From Streptomyces sp. NBC_01216 (GTDB taxonomy: Bacteria; Actinomycetota; Actinomycetes; Streptomycetales; Streptomycetaceae): a DNA stretch of 64,000 bases. Shown here piece by piece: positions 39,972-47,168 of this stretch. The notes under the pieces are model-generated. The model ran no database searches. It saw nothing but the letters and a program-made list of their open reading frames with translations, and was not told where the DNA came from. Location of the stretch: positions 4,092,001-4,156,000 of the forward strand of contig NZ_CP108677.1 in NCBI RefSeq assembly GCF_035994945.1, given 5' to 3'. Position 1 is the stretch's first letter. Every line of letters starts with the position of its first letter. The position numbers were made by a program, and so were the translations under genes.

Positions 39972-40195
39972 GGTTCACCGCTGTGAACCCTTGCGCGCGG
40001 AGCCCCCAGGACTCTCCAGTTTACCTGCGGTGATTACAGAGAGTCACATCAATCAACCTTGATAGATGTGCGTTCTCGCTGATGGGGCTCTCTGGAGTCC
40101 CGAGTCATCCCATCGCGGCGTACAGGCACGGCGGCAGGGGGCACGGCCGTGAAACCTGTGAAACCTGCGGCCGGAACGTGAGAGCCCGTGAAACC
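39972..40195 (+). promoter_or_regulatory. Operator-like repeats upstream of HNH 2
   Basis: GGTTCAC (39972-39978) and GTGAACC (39983-39989) form a perfect inverted repeat. GTGAAACC occurs three times in direct orientation (40149-40156, 40158-40165, 40188-40195). The gap 39922-40238 shows no gene and seems to be a control region. Confidence 0.55.
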
Positions 40196-40238
40196 ACAAC
40201 AGTCACGTTGACACCCCCCCACTCGGAGGTGACCCCCT

Positions 40239-40634
40239 ATGCCGCGCAGACCCCGCCCCCCGTGTTCGGTACCCGGCTGCCCCGAACTGACTGCCCGTGG
40301 GGGCCGCTGTGCCGCTCACGAGCGTGAGGCGACCGCACTACGGGAGACACCGGGGACGAGCGCGTACGGGCGACGGTGGCCGAACATCCGCCGCCGCTAC
40401 CTGTACGCCCATCCGTGGTGCGTGCTGTGCAGCAAGCCGGCGACGGTGGCTGACCACTTCCCCGAGTCGCGCCGTTCGCTGGTCGCTCGGGGCGTGTCCG
40501 ATCCGGACGCATGGTCTCGTCTACGTCCGCTGTGCACGTCGTGTCACAACCGCGAGACCGCGAAGCACCAGCCGGGCGGTTGGGCTGCCGAGCGGGTCCG
40601 TCCTCGCTTGCCCGAGCCCCCGACCAGGGGGTGA
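40239..40634 (+). CDS. HNH endonuclease 2
   Basis: A protein of 131 residues, ATG after GGAGGTGACC. An N-terminal zinc knuckle-like C-x4-C...C-x2-H precedes a RRWPNIRRRYL helix, then the HNH site CVLCSKPATVADHFPESR and RPLCTSCHNRETAKH. This layout is common in phage HNH proteins encoded next to packaging genes. It is the gene immediately before the capsid gene, 116 bp apart, on the same strand. The two HNH proteins are not close copies of each other. Confidence 0.88.
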   Translation: MPRRPRPPCSVPGCPELTARGGRCAAHEREATALRETPGTSAYGRRWPNIRRRYLYAHPWCVLCSKPATVADHFPESRRSLVARGVSDPDAWSRLRPLCTSCHNRETAKHQPGGWAAERVRPRLPEPPTRG

Positions 40635-40750
40635 CCCCCTCCCCGAGCCCTGGAAGCACGGCAGGGAGGGAAGAAACTCGCATGGCTCATTAGAGCGTTT
40701 CTGTGGAGAGCTGTGCGCTGACCACTTAGCCAACTACGGATGGAATATTC

Positions 40751-41686
40751 TTGTCTCTCACTCTTTCTGAATCCGCCAAGCTCACCCATGACCAGCTACA
40801 GCGCGGCGTAATCGAGACGTTCGTTCAGGAGTCGCCGATTCTCGACCGGCTTCCCCTTGTGCAGGTGGAAGGGAGTGCGTTCAAGTACAACGAGGAGTCC
40901 AGTCTTCCTGGCGTGGCATTCCGTGCGGTCAACGAGGCGTACCCGGAGAGTACCGGCGCGCTGAATCAGCGTGTCGAAACCCTGGCGATCCTGGGAAGTG
41001 ACGCCGACGTCGACAAGTTCATTGTCCAGACGCGGGGTAACCTCAACGATCAGCGCGCGATTCAGACTCACATGAAGGTCAAGGCTGCTTCGATTCACTT
41101 CGCTGACCAGTTCTTCAACGGTGATGTCGAAGTGAACCCGAAGGGGTTCGACGGTCTTCGCAAGCGGCTGGTCGGGCGCCAGGTCGTGGACGCCGGGGGG
41201 AAGGGCGCCGTTGCTCACGGGCACGACTTCTTCGATCTGCTCGACACCCTGACCAACCAGGTGCGTGGCATCGACGGAAGGAACGGCGCGCTCTACATGA
41301 ACGCCGCGCTGCGCGCCAAGATCGCATCCGGTTTCCGACGGCTCGGAGGCAGTGAGCTGCTGAGCGCGGACATAGCCGGGAAGCCCACGGTCATGTGGAA
41401 CGGTCTCCCTCTGCTGGACGCCGGCCAGCGTCTCGACGGCACGGACGTGCTGCCGCTGACGACCGGGACCAGCGGTGCGGAGACCGGTGACATCTACGCC
41501 GTCCGCTTCGGGGCGACCGAGGCGGACGGCGGTGTCTCCGGACTCACCAACGGTGGTGTTCAGGTCACTGACCTGGGCGAGTCGCACGACAAGCCCGTCT
41601 ACCGCACTCGTATCGACTTCTACTGCGGCATCGCGCTCTTCGGAGGCAAGGCAGCCGCGCGCCTCACCGGCGTACTGAACGGCTGA
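40751..41686 (+). CDS. Phage major capsid protein, HK97-fold type
   Basis: A protein of 311 residues with TTG start at 40751; GGATGG lies 7 nt upstream. Sequence features fit small capsid proteins annotated in Streptomyces elements: RGVIETFVQESPILDRLPLVQVEG, then YNEESSLPGVAFRAVNEAYPESTG, a QTHMKVKAASIHFADQFFNGD helix, and a C-terminal beta-rich part ending IDFYCGIALFGGKAAARLTG. It would form shell pentamers and hexamers. No terminase, portal, protease or tail gene accompanies it, so the particle would need helper proteins or serve another purpose. A strong terminator follows. Confidence 0.82.
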   Translation: MSLTLSESAKLTHDQLQRGVIETFVQESPILDRLPLVQVEGSAFKYNEESSLPGVAFRAVNEAYPESTGALNQRVETLAILGSDADVDKFIVQTRGNLNDQRAIQTHMKVKAASIHFADQFFNGDVEVNPKGFDGLRKRLVGRQVVDAGGKGAVAHGHDFFDLLDTLTNQVRGIDGRNGALYMNAALRAKIASGFRRLGGSELLSADIAGKPTVMWNGLPLLDAGQRLDGTDVLPLTTGTSGAETGDIYAVRFGATEADGGVSGLTNGGVQVTDLGESHDKPVYRTRIDFYCGIALFGGKAAARLTGVLNG

Positions 41687-41695
41687 CCCGATCAG

Positions 41696-41739
41696 AGCCC
41701 CGCGCTCGCCACCCACACCAGGGCGGCGGGCGCGGGGCT
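41696..41739 (+). terminator. Intrinsic terminator after the capsid gene
   Basis: AGCCCCGCGC (41696-41705) pairs with GCGCGGGGCT (41730-41739), followed by T-rich bases. Confidence 0.85.
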
Positions 41740-41850
41740 TGTTGCGTTTGCGCCAACGAGCGCCCGTACAGCTATGGCCTCTTGACCGTGTGAGCTGGGT
41801 GAGTAACGCTCAAGCAATCCGATGCAATCGGATCGACACAGGGAGAGGTC

Positions 41851-42093
41851 ATGCGCTTGCGTTTCCTGGGCATCATCCCGAACACTCCAGACACCGACTC
41901 TCCGACCATCTGGCTTGACGAGGAGTCAGGGGATCTGCTGATCCAGTCCTACAAAGCCTCGGAGGAAGAGGTGAAGGCTTGCCAGGAGATTGGGTCGATT
42001 CCCGGCCACTCCACGGACGTGCCGGATCACGAGACGATCATTCGTCTTCCGAAGGTCATGCGGCAGTACCTGCCGCCCCACGACAGCGAGTAG
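41851..42093 (+). CDS. Small protein of unknown function upstream of DUF6879
   Basis: A protein of 80 residues, ATG after GGGAGAGG. Mixed alpha/beta: RLRFLGIIPNT, then a WLDEESGDLLIQSYKAS strand pair, then ETIIRLPKVMRQYLPP. No transmembrane helix or cysteine pair. It lies 14 bp before a DUF6879 gene and an HTH-DUF5753 gene in the same direction. In Streptomyces such trios recur, so it is probably part of a regulatory operon. I cannot name its family securely. Confidence 0.7.
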   Translation: MRLRFLGIIPNTPDTDSPTIWLDEESGDLLIQSYKASEEEVKACQEIGSIPGHSTDVPDHETIIRLPKVMRQYLPPHDSE

Positions 42094-42107
42094 GACCGAG
42101 CAGGACG

Positions 42108-42623
42108 ATGACGAACCCCGTGCTTGAGGGACTGGCGAAGGCTCGCCGCTCCGCTGTGCATCTGGAGATGCGCGATGCCTACCAGCCCAGTGACCCTGAG
42201 TTCATCGCGTGGCAGAACGGCAAGCGTCTCGATCCCGCCGACCGGTCGTCGTGGTGGCGTCCGTTCCTCGACGTGGTCGTTGAAGCGACGGGGCGCGGAG
42301 TCGAGATGCGGCGGGCGCGGATCGTTTCGGAGCCTGTGACGGACTACATCCGATACGAGTACGACGTGACGTTCCCGAACGTGGCGGCGGGCGAGCTTGT
42401 TCGCTGGTTGCCCCGGCGTCGGGCCGCTGACATCGCGCTACCGGGCACTGACCTGTGGATGTTCGACGGCGAGGCGGTGCTGTTCACGTACTTCTCTGGC
42501 ATTGGGGAAGTTGTTGATCGTGAGTGGCGGACGGAACCGGAAGTCGTGCAACTGGTCTCGTCCGCCTTTGAGTTGGTGTGGGAACGGGCCACGCCTCACG
42601 AGGAGTACAAGCCGGTCCAGTGA
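42108..42623 (+). CDS. DUF6879-family protein
   Basis: A protein of 171 residues starting at ATG 42108, 14 bp after the previous stop. It has the typical segments FIAWQNGKRLDPADRSSWWRPFLDVV, RRARIVSEPVTDYIRYEYDVTFPN, RWLPRRRAADIALPGTDLWMFDG and a C-terminal FELVWERATPHEEYKP. DUF6879 proteins sit beside HTH-DUF5753 regulators and may act as their partner in the way DUF397 does elsewhere. The biochemical role is unknown. It ends 3 bp before the regulator gene. Confidence 0.8.
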   Translation: MTNPVLEGLAKARRSAVHLEMRDAYQPSDPEFIAWQNGKRLDPADRSSWWRPFLDVVVEATGRGVEMRRARIVSEPVTDYIRYEYDVTFPNVAAGELVRWLPRRRAADIALPGTDLWMFDGEAVLFTYFSGIGEVVDREWRTEPEVVQLVSSAFELVWERATPHEEYKPVQ

Positions 42624-42626
42624 GTC

Positions 42627-43475
42627 ATGGCCCAGTCAGCATCATCTAGCGTCCAGCAAGCCCGGCAGCTCCTTGCCGACCGCCTACGCGAGTTGTTCAA
42701 GGACGCCGGACTAGAGGGCAAAGACCTTGCCGCGCGGTGCGGCTGGCATCCGTCCAAGGTGTCTCGGATCTCGACAGCGAAGACGCAGCCGAGCGAGGAC
42801 GACATTCGTGCGTGGTGCGCGGCCTGCGGCGCGGAAGAACAGGCAGAGGACCTGATCGCCTCTCTGCGGGCCGTTGAGGGCATGTGGGTGTCCTGGCGTC
42901 GGATGGAGCGCGCGGGGCTGCGACAGGCACAGAAGGCCCGACTGCCGCTGTATGAGCGCACCCGCTGGTTCCGGGCCTACTCACCGGGCCTGTTCCCCGG
43001 GCTGCTTCAGACGTTCGGCTACACCGAGGACGTGTTGCGTGCTGTTCAGCAAAGGCGGGTAGCTGTCGACGACGTGGCGGACGCTGTGGCCGCCCGCATG
43101 GAGCGTCAGCAAGTGCTCTATGAAGGGCAACGGCGCTTCGCGTTCCTCGTGGAGGAAGGCGTGTTGGGCAACGGGTTGGGTGACGCCGACACCCAAGCGG
43201 AACAGCTTGACCACCTGCTGACGGTCGGCGCGCTGCTCAATGTCAGCGTCGGTGTGATCCCGGTTCGCCTCGGGCGGACGCGTATGCCAGTCGAAGGGTT
43301 CTGGATCTTCGACAAGGCGCAAGTGAACGTTGAGCTTGTGTCCGGCTACCTCACGATCGCGCAGCCCAGCGAGGTAAAGGCGTACGCCGACACATTCGCC
43401 GCACTGGCCGACATGGCGGTCTACGGAGACAAGGCCCGCGCACTGATCACAAAGGCGCGTGACGCGCTTCTGTAA
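42627..43475 (+). CDS. HTH XRE-type regulator with DUF5753 domain
   Basis: A protein of 282 residues. Residues about 10-70 are an XRE helix-turn-helix (LADRLRELFKDAGLEGKDLAARCGWHPSKVSRIS). From about 95 to the end is DUF5753 (YSPGLFPGLLQTFGYTEDVLRA; FLVEEGVLGN; VSVGVIPVRLG; GYLTIAQPSEVKAY). Members of this large actinobacterial family (Scr1, BldB-linked) work with a small partner, often DUF397. Here the partner slot is DUF6879. A second member is at 53510-54379. It may control the element's own genes. Confidence 0.88.
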   Translation: MAQSASSSVQQARQLLADRLRELFKDAGLEGKDLAARCGWHPSKVSRISTAKTQPSEDDIRAWCAACGAEEQAEDLIASLRAVEGMWVSWRRMERAGLRQAQKARLPLYERTRWFRAYSPGLFPGLLQTFGYTEDVLRAVQQRRVAVDDVADAVAARMERQQVLYEGQRRFAFLVEEGVLGNGLGDADTQAEQLDHLLTVGALLNVSVGVIPVRLGRTRMPVEGFWIFDKAQVNVELVSGYLTIAQPSEVKAYADTFAALADMAVYGDKARALITKARDALL

Positions 43476-43563
43476 TCCGTGCGCAATCGCGTGCAATCGG
43501 TTGGGAGATGATCCCCACCCGTTCTTAGCGTGGTCGTCATCCAGACGACGCGAAGGGGTCGGC

Positions 43564-43758
43564 ATGAGCAAGCCGAGAACGTATCCCAGTGCCCCAGTGA
43601 CTTTGCCGCTGAGGCTGGACCCGGACCCCACGCCCGTACCGGGCTGCGCGGGTTGCACCGAGCTGGCCAATGTGCGCGACCGTGCCCGTGCGGGCGGTGA
43701 CATGACCACCGTGTCTGACTGCAACGTCTACTTGCGTCGGCACCCGGAGGGGCACTGA
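43564..43758 (+). CDS. Small protein with Cys-x2-Cys, unknown function
   Basis: A protein of 64 residues, ATG after GAAGGGG. The central VPGCAGCTELANVRDRARAGGDMTTVSDCNVYLRRHPEGH resembles many Streptomyces small proteins found next to HTH-DUF5753 genes; a metal site using the cysteines and the C-terminal His is possible. Its stop overlaps the start of the next gene (TGATG), so the pair is translationally coupled. Confidence 0.7.
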   Translation: MSKPRTYPSAPVTLPLRLDPDPTPVPGCAGCTELANVRDRARAGGDMTTVSDCNVYLRRHPEGH

Positions 43759-43985
43759 TGCCCCGCACAGTCATGCGCTACGTGAACCACACCATCAGCC
43801 ACCTGCCGGACGGCGGGATCACCGCCCAGCTCTTCTGTATGACTGCGGAATGCGGGGAGGACTCCGGGCCCCAGGGCGTTCCGGACGACGCCCAGGATTG
43901 GGCCCTACGGCACACCGGCCGGACCGGACACGATCTGTTCCGCCGCGAGTACACCGACCACGCCCGCGTGGTCCGCCACGAGTAG
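43758..43985 (+). CDS. Small DUF7848-like protein
   Basis: A protein of 75 residues overlapping the preceding stop. It has the pattern YVNHTISHLPDGG, CMTAECGEDSG, WALRHTGRTGHDLFRREYTDHARV, with Cys and His residues arranged like a small zinc-binding domain. Similar proteins accompany the 64-residue protein in Streptomyces mobile and regulatory loci. The role is unknown. The family name is from memory. Confidence 0.7.
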   Translation: MPRTVMRYVNHTISHLPDGGITAQLFCMTAECGEDSGPQGVPDDAQDWALRHTGRTGHDLFRREYTDHARVVRHE

Positions 43986-44129
43986 ACCCCAGCCCACTAC
44001 ATACCCCCCTTGTTCCGTCCGTGACCGTGGCGGCGCGGCGCAGCAGGAACGGGGACACTCGCCGGCTCAACTCTGGCGGGCTCTACAGGCCCCGTCCGTG
44101 TGCTCCCCCTGTGGTGCGCGGGCGGGGCT

Positions 44130-44381
44130 CTACCCGTCCTCGCGCTCGGTGCCGCTGCGGCCCCTGACGAATGAGCCCATGCCAGGCGTGGTGACGATCA
44201 ACCCTTCTTCGCGTAGCGCGGCAGTCGCTTTGCGGACCGTGGTCCGTGTCACGCCGAACTCACTCTCAAGCTGCACTTCCGACACCAGGTGTCTCGCGGG
44301 GTACTCGCCGCTGTCGATACGGCGACGAACCACGTCAGCAATCTGCTGCCACTTCGGGCGGGTGGGGTCGAACTCAATCAC
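44130..44381 (-). CDS. GntR-family winged-helix regulator, HTH domain only
   Basis: A protein of 83 residues. It is a bare GntR winged helix: WQQIADVVRRRIDSGEYPARHLVSEVQLESEFGVTRTTVRKATAALREEGLIVTTPGMGSFVR. The usual C-terminal effector domain is missing, so it is far shorter than full GntR proteins, which is common in Streptomyces mobile elements. It is divergent from the 44544-44858 gene and probably binds the AT-rich repeats between them. Confidence 0.85.
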   Translation of the reverse strand: MIEFDPTRPKWQQIADVVRRRIDSGEYPARHLVSEVQLESEFGVTRTTVRKATAALREEGLIVTTPGMGSFVRGRSGTEREDG

Positions 44382-44390
44382 GGGCGGACC

Positions 44391-44450
44391 CTATACATGG
44401 CCATCCATAGAGTCATAGACATACATAGGTGTGGACAGGGGTATACAGGT
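44391..44450. promoter_or_regulatory. AT-rich intergenic control region between divergent genes
   Basis: TATACA at 44392-44397 and 44442-44447 and several CATA/TAGA steps lie between gntR and the 104-residue protein gene. The composition is much richer in A and T than the surroundings, as expected for GntR operators overlapping promoters. Confidence 0.55.
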
Positions 44451-44543
44451 CTCGCTACCGTCGACTGTGAAGACGCCCCGACAAACCGCGTAGGACCGGC
44501 CTGTCGGGGCTAGCCGAAACAGCTTGTAGGGAGCTGCACGACC

Positions 44544-44858
44544 ATGCGCGATGCTATCGCCCGCGCCCTTTCCTGGGTGCTCTCCGTCCTCGCCCCTCGC
44601 CGGCCCGGACGCCACAGCGCGGAATTCCTCGCCGCACAGACCCCCGAGCCCGCCCCCGTGTCGCCCTGGTCCCGACCGTGGACCGCCCCGAGCGCGCGGG
44701 AAGTGCGAGCCATCTTCCGCAACGACCACACGCGAGAGCTGCCCGACCTACAACGCGAACGGCTCTGGGCTGCCGAGTTCGCTGCGCTCGGCGTGGACTA
44801 CGACTATCCGACGTTGCCGCTCGGCAGTCTCGTAAAGCGAGAGCGGGTGGCAGCATGA
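44544..44858 (+). CDS. Conserved-type small protein of unknown function next to gntR
   Basis: A protein of 104 residues, ATG with GTAGGGAG upstream. The N-terminus is an amphipathic, hydrophobic helix (RDAIARALSWVLSVLAP) followed by a Pro-rich linker, then REVRAIFRNDHTRELPDLQRERLWAAEFAALGVDYDYPT. The arrangement with a short GntR regulator and the following 67-residue protein recurs in Streptomyces integrative elements. No catalytic motif is seen. Its stop overlaps the next start (ATGA). Confidence 0.7.
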   Translation: MRDAIARALSWVLSVLAPRRPGRHSAEFLAAQTPEPAPVSPWSRPWTAPSAREVRAIFRNDHTRELPDLQRERLWAAEFAALGVDYDYPTLPLGSLVKRERVAA

Positions 44859-45058
44859 CCGCCGAGGAACTGTTCCCGACCGTCCTCGCCGGACACGTGG
44901 CGCTGTGCGTCAAGTGCCACACCCTCACGAACGCCCCCGTGGCAGTCCGCTGGATTCAAAGCAACAGCGGCCCCGGAACAACCCTCTACGCGTGCCCGGA
45001 CCACGCCGCGGAACTTGCCCCCGGTCCCCTCCCCGGAGAGCTGGAGCGGGGCATGTAG
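44855..45058 (+). CDS. Small Cys/His protein, possible zinc ribbon
   Basis: A protein of 67 residues coupled to the previous gene by a 4-bp overlap. CVKCHTLTNAPV and a later YACPDHAAE give Cys-x2-Cys-His and Cys-x2-His sets suitable for one zinc ion. Function unknown. A terminator follows directly. Confidence 0.68.
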   Translation: MTAEELFPTVLAGHVALCVKCHTLTNAPVAVRWIQSNSGPGTTLYACPDHAAELAPGPLPGELERGM

Positions 45059-45076
45059 CCCCTCGCAGACAGCAAA

Positions 45077-45109
45077 ACGCCCCGTTCGGCCAAGTGCCGG
45101 GCGGGGCGT
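45077..45109 (+). terminator. Hairpin terminator
   Basis: ACGCCCCG (45077-45084) pairs with CGGGGCGT (45102-45109). Confidence 0.75.
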
Positions 45110-45194
45110 CGTGCTGCCCGCCGACTTCCTTAAGGTGCGGCTACCGCCGGGCCATCAGACGATGGCGTTACTACCCTCCGGGAGGTGGTGTCAC

Positions 45195-45581
45195 GTGCGA
45201 GTGGCCATGATGCTGTGCGACTCCGCGGAGACGGACCAGGCAGGCAAGCTCAACATTCGTGGGGCAGGGTGGAGCGTGGTTTCGTCTCCGACGCTCCCGA
45301 GCGCCGTCGCCATGAAGATTGAAGTTCCGTGGAGCCTTCGGGGCAAACCCATGCACCTGGATCTGGAACTGGTCGACGCAGACGGGCGCAAGGTGGGCAG
45401 TGCGACCGCTGAACACGACGGTGTGACGTCGTCGCTTGCCCAGCCGGGCGTGCCCTTGGACTCAACGCTTGTCGTCCCTGTCCCCGCTCTTAACCTGAGG
45501 CCGGGGCGCTATGTGTGGCAGCTCAGGATCAATGAGGAAGATCCCGAAGGGGGGCACCTGGGGTTCACGGTCCGTCAGTAG
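45195..45581 (+). CDS. DUF6941-like beta-sandwich protein
   Basis: A protein of 128 residues. GTG 45195 is chosen because GGAGGT (45181-45186) is at ideal spacing and family similarity begins there (RVAMMLCDSAET). The protein is all beta: KLNIRGAGWSVV, VAMKIEVPWSLRGKPMHLDLELVDADG, and RPGRYVWQLRINEED. That is the pattern of DUF6941 proteins, found in actinobacteria and their phages. Function unknown. It is the last gene of the element, 75 bp from the right att core. Confidence 0.7.
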   Translation: MRVAMMLCDSAETDQAGKLNIRGAGWSVVSSPTLPSAVAMKIEVPWSLRGKPMHLDLELVDADGRKVGSATAEHDGVTSSLAQPGVPLDSTLVVPVPALNLRPGRYVWQLRINEEDPEGGHLGFTVRQ

Positions 45582-45630
45582 TCGCAACGGGTTCTAGCGA
45601 ACTGGGGTGTTGGGCTGACTGTCCACTACC

Positions 45631-45999
45631 TTAGAACTGGTAGTTAGACGTGTTGGGGTCGGCCAGGACGTGCCAGCTCTCCTTGCCGGTCTGGCCGATG
45701 TCGACAGGTCTGGCGCCGATGGCGAGCAGCCGCTCCAGTTCGGCGTCCTGGTCGCGGTCGGTGGCGCTGACGTCGATGTGCAGACGGAGCTTCCCCGGGC
45801 TCGGGTCGCTGTGGGGGCTGAGGATGAGGGTGGGCTGCGGGCCTCCGAAGCCGGCTTCGGGCGGACCGATCTCGATGCCTCCCTCGTCGTCCCGGCCGAG
45901 TTCGACGTAGCCGAGGACCTCACTCCAGAAGACGGCGAGCCCTTCGGGATCGGTGCAGTCGATGACGAGTTCACTGATGCGGCAGGCCATGCCCGTCAT
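45631..45999 (-). pseudogene. VOC/glyoxalase-fold gene, N-terminal part with element-encoded tail
   Basis: It encodes 122 residues: CRISELVIDCTDPEGLAVFWSEVLGY, LRLHIDVSATDRDQDAELERLLAIGA, then SWHVLADP. The normal C-terminal strand (GNEFCLL) is lost; instead the frame runs into the element and ends with an eight-residue PNTSNYQF tail at TAA 45633-45631. The missing end is at 36596-36649. The tail lacks the metal-binding Glu of the last strand, so activity is doubtful. Excision of the element would restore the gene exactly. Confidence 0.93.
45656..45660. other. attR core of the serine-integrase element (GGGTC)
   Basis: It matches the left core at 36645-36649. To the left lies element sequence ending in GTGTTG; to the right lies VOC coding sequence (GGCCAGGACG). 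Confidence 0.88.
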
Positions 46000-46186
46000 C
46001 GTAGGGAAGGGGGGACGGACTTCGGGAGTGCCTCTCCGGCCCTGTGTGCCGCGGGCGTGTCCCGCCCGTCCACAGCCCCCGCCCGGCGCCCGCCCCGCCC
46101 GGCCCCTCCGCCGCGGCCGGCCCCGGACTCCCGGGCGCCGACGACGCCCGGGAGTCGCACCTCTCGGAATTCCGGGCCCCTCGCCC

Positions 46187-46192
46187 TACCGT
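46187..46192 (+). promoter_or_regulatory. -10 box of a leaderless promoter
   Basis: TACCGT ends 6 nt before the ATG at 46199; no Shine-Dalgarno is present. Confidence 0.5.
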
Positions 46193-46198
46193 GCCCTT

Positions 46199-47029
46199 AT
46201 GCGGATCTCGACCACGATCTTCCTGACCGACGAGACCATCACGCCCGTGCGGATCGCACGCGAACTGGAACAGCGCGGCTTCGGCGGGCTCTACCTGCCC
46301 GAGCACACGCACATCCCCGCCGAACGGATCACCCCGTACCCGGCGGGCGGCGCGCTTCCCCCCGAGTACGCCCGCACCCTCGACCCGTTCGTCGCCCTGG
46401 GCCAGGCCGCGGCCGTGACCGAACGGCTCGCGCTCGGCACCGGCGTGACGCTGGTCGCCCAGCACGACCCCATCGGGCTGGCCAAGCAGATCGCGACGCT
46501 CGACCACCTCTCGGGCGGACGCTTCACCCTCGGCGTCGGCTTCGGCTGGAACAAGGAGGAGGCCGCCGACCACGGCGTGACATGGGCGACCCGTCGCGAA
46601 CTCGGCCGCGAGCGCATGTCCCTGATGCGAGCCTTGTGGGCTCCCGAACCCACCGCCTACCAAGGCGAGTTCGGGGTGTCGGTCCGCGCCTCGCACGTCC
46701 ACCCCAAGCCGGCCGGCGGGGCGCCGCGCATCCTGCTGGGCGGGGCGGCGGGGCCGAGGCTCTTCGCGCAGATCGCCGAGTACGCCGACGGCTGGCTGCC
46801 CATCGGCGGCCGTGGCCTGACCGAAGCCGTGCCCGTGCTGCGTGAGGCGTTCGAGAAGGCCGGCCGGGACCCGGCCACCCTCCAGGTGGTCCCCTACGCC
46901 GTCCTGCCGAACCCGGGCAAGCTCGCCCACTACGCGGAACTCGGCTGCGAGGAGGTCGTGCTGCAACTGCCACCGTCGGGCGACGACGAGGTCCTTGCGG
47001 TGCTCGACGCCTACGCGCGGTACCTCTGA
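46199..47029 (+). CDS. LLM-class F420-dependent oxidoreductase
   Basis: A protein of 276 residues. Signatures: [14 protein letters not shown] near residue 30, [45 protein letters not shown] near 80-125, and [24 protein letters not shown] near 180-200. The long GVGFGWN motif is typical of the F420-binding subgroup. The substrate is unknown. It lies 139 bp upstream of the FO synthase gene on the same strand, so cofactor synthesis and use are side by side. The leaderless start is inferred from the -10 position. Confidence 0.85.
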   Translation: MRISTTIFLTDETITPVRIARELEQRGFGGLYLPEHTHIPAERITPYPAGGALPPEYARTLDPFVALGQAAAVTERLALGTGVTLVAQHDPIGLAKQIATLDHLSGGRFTLGVGFGWNKEEAADHGVTWATRRELGRERMSLMRALWAPEPTAYQGEFGVSVRASHVHPKPAGGAPRILLGGAAGPRLFAQIAEYADGWLPIGGRGLTEAVPVLREAFEKAGRDPATLQVVPYAVLPNPGKLAHYAELGCEEVVLQLPPSGDDEVLAVLDAYARYL

Positions 47030-47156
47030 CCGCCACGCCGGCCGGAGGGGAGCGCGCCCCCGCGCCCCATGCCCCGGGGGCGCGCGAGGCGGCAGCCCCG
47101 GCCCGGTGGCCCCCGCCCACCTCGGTACACGCCGTCCCCCCGTCGGCCCCGGCTCG

Positions 47157-47162
47157 TATGCT
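47157..47162 (+). promoter_or_regulatory. -10 box of a leaderless promoter (fbiC)
   Basis: TATGCT ends 6 nt before the fbiC ATG at 47169; no Shine-Dalgarno is visible. Confidence 0.55.
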
Positions 47163-47168
47163 CGGTGC

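Larger units (their letters stand above)
36650..45660. mobile_element. Serine-integrase integrative element, about 9.0 kb, with capsid gene but no visible terminase, portal or tail genes
   Basis: Boundaries are set by the split VOC gene and the shared GGGTC core. Joining the ends gives an attP with arms GTGTTGGG and CCCAACAC around the core, a dyad typical for serine integrases. The deduced attB is CTGGCCGACCCGGAGGGC-like VOC coding sequence. Contents in order: integrase, terminator, iteron-like region, tRNA-like segment, HNH, small membrane protein, HNH, major capsid protein, DUF6879 and HTH-DUF5753 genes, small proteins, GntR, and a DUF6941-like protein. GC is visibly lower than in the host flanks. 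A 9-bp GTTCTAGCG occurs near each end (36662-36670, 45591-45599). Confidence 0.92.
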
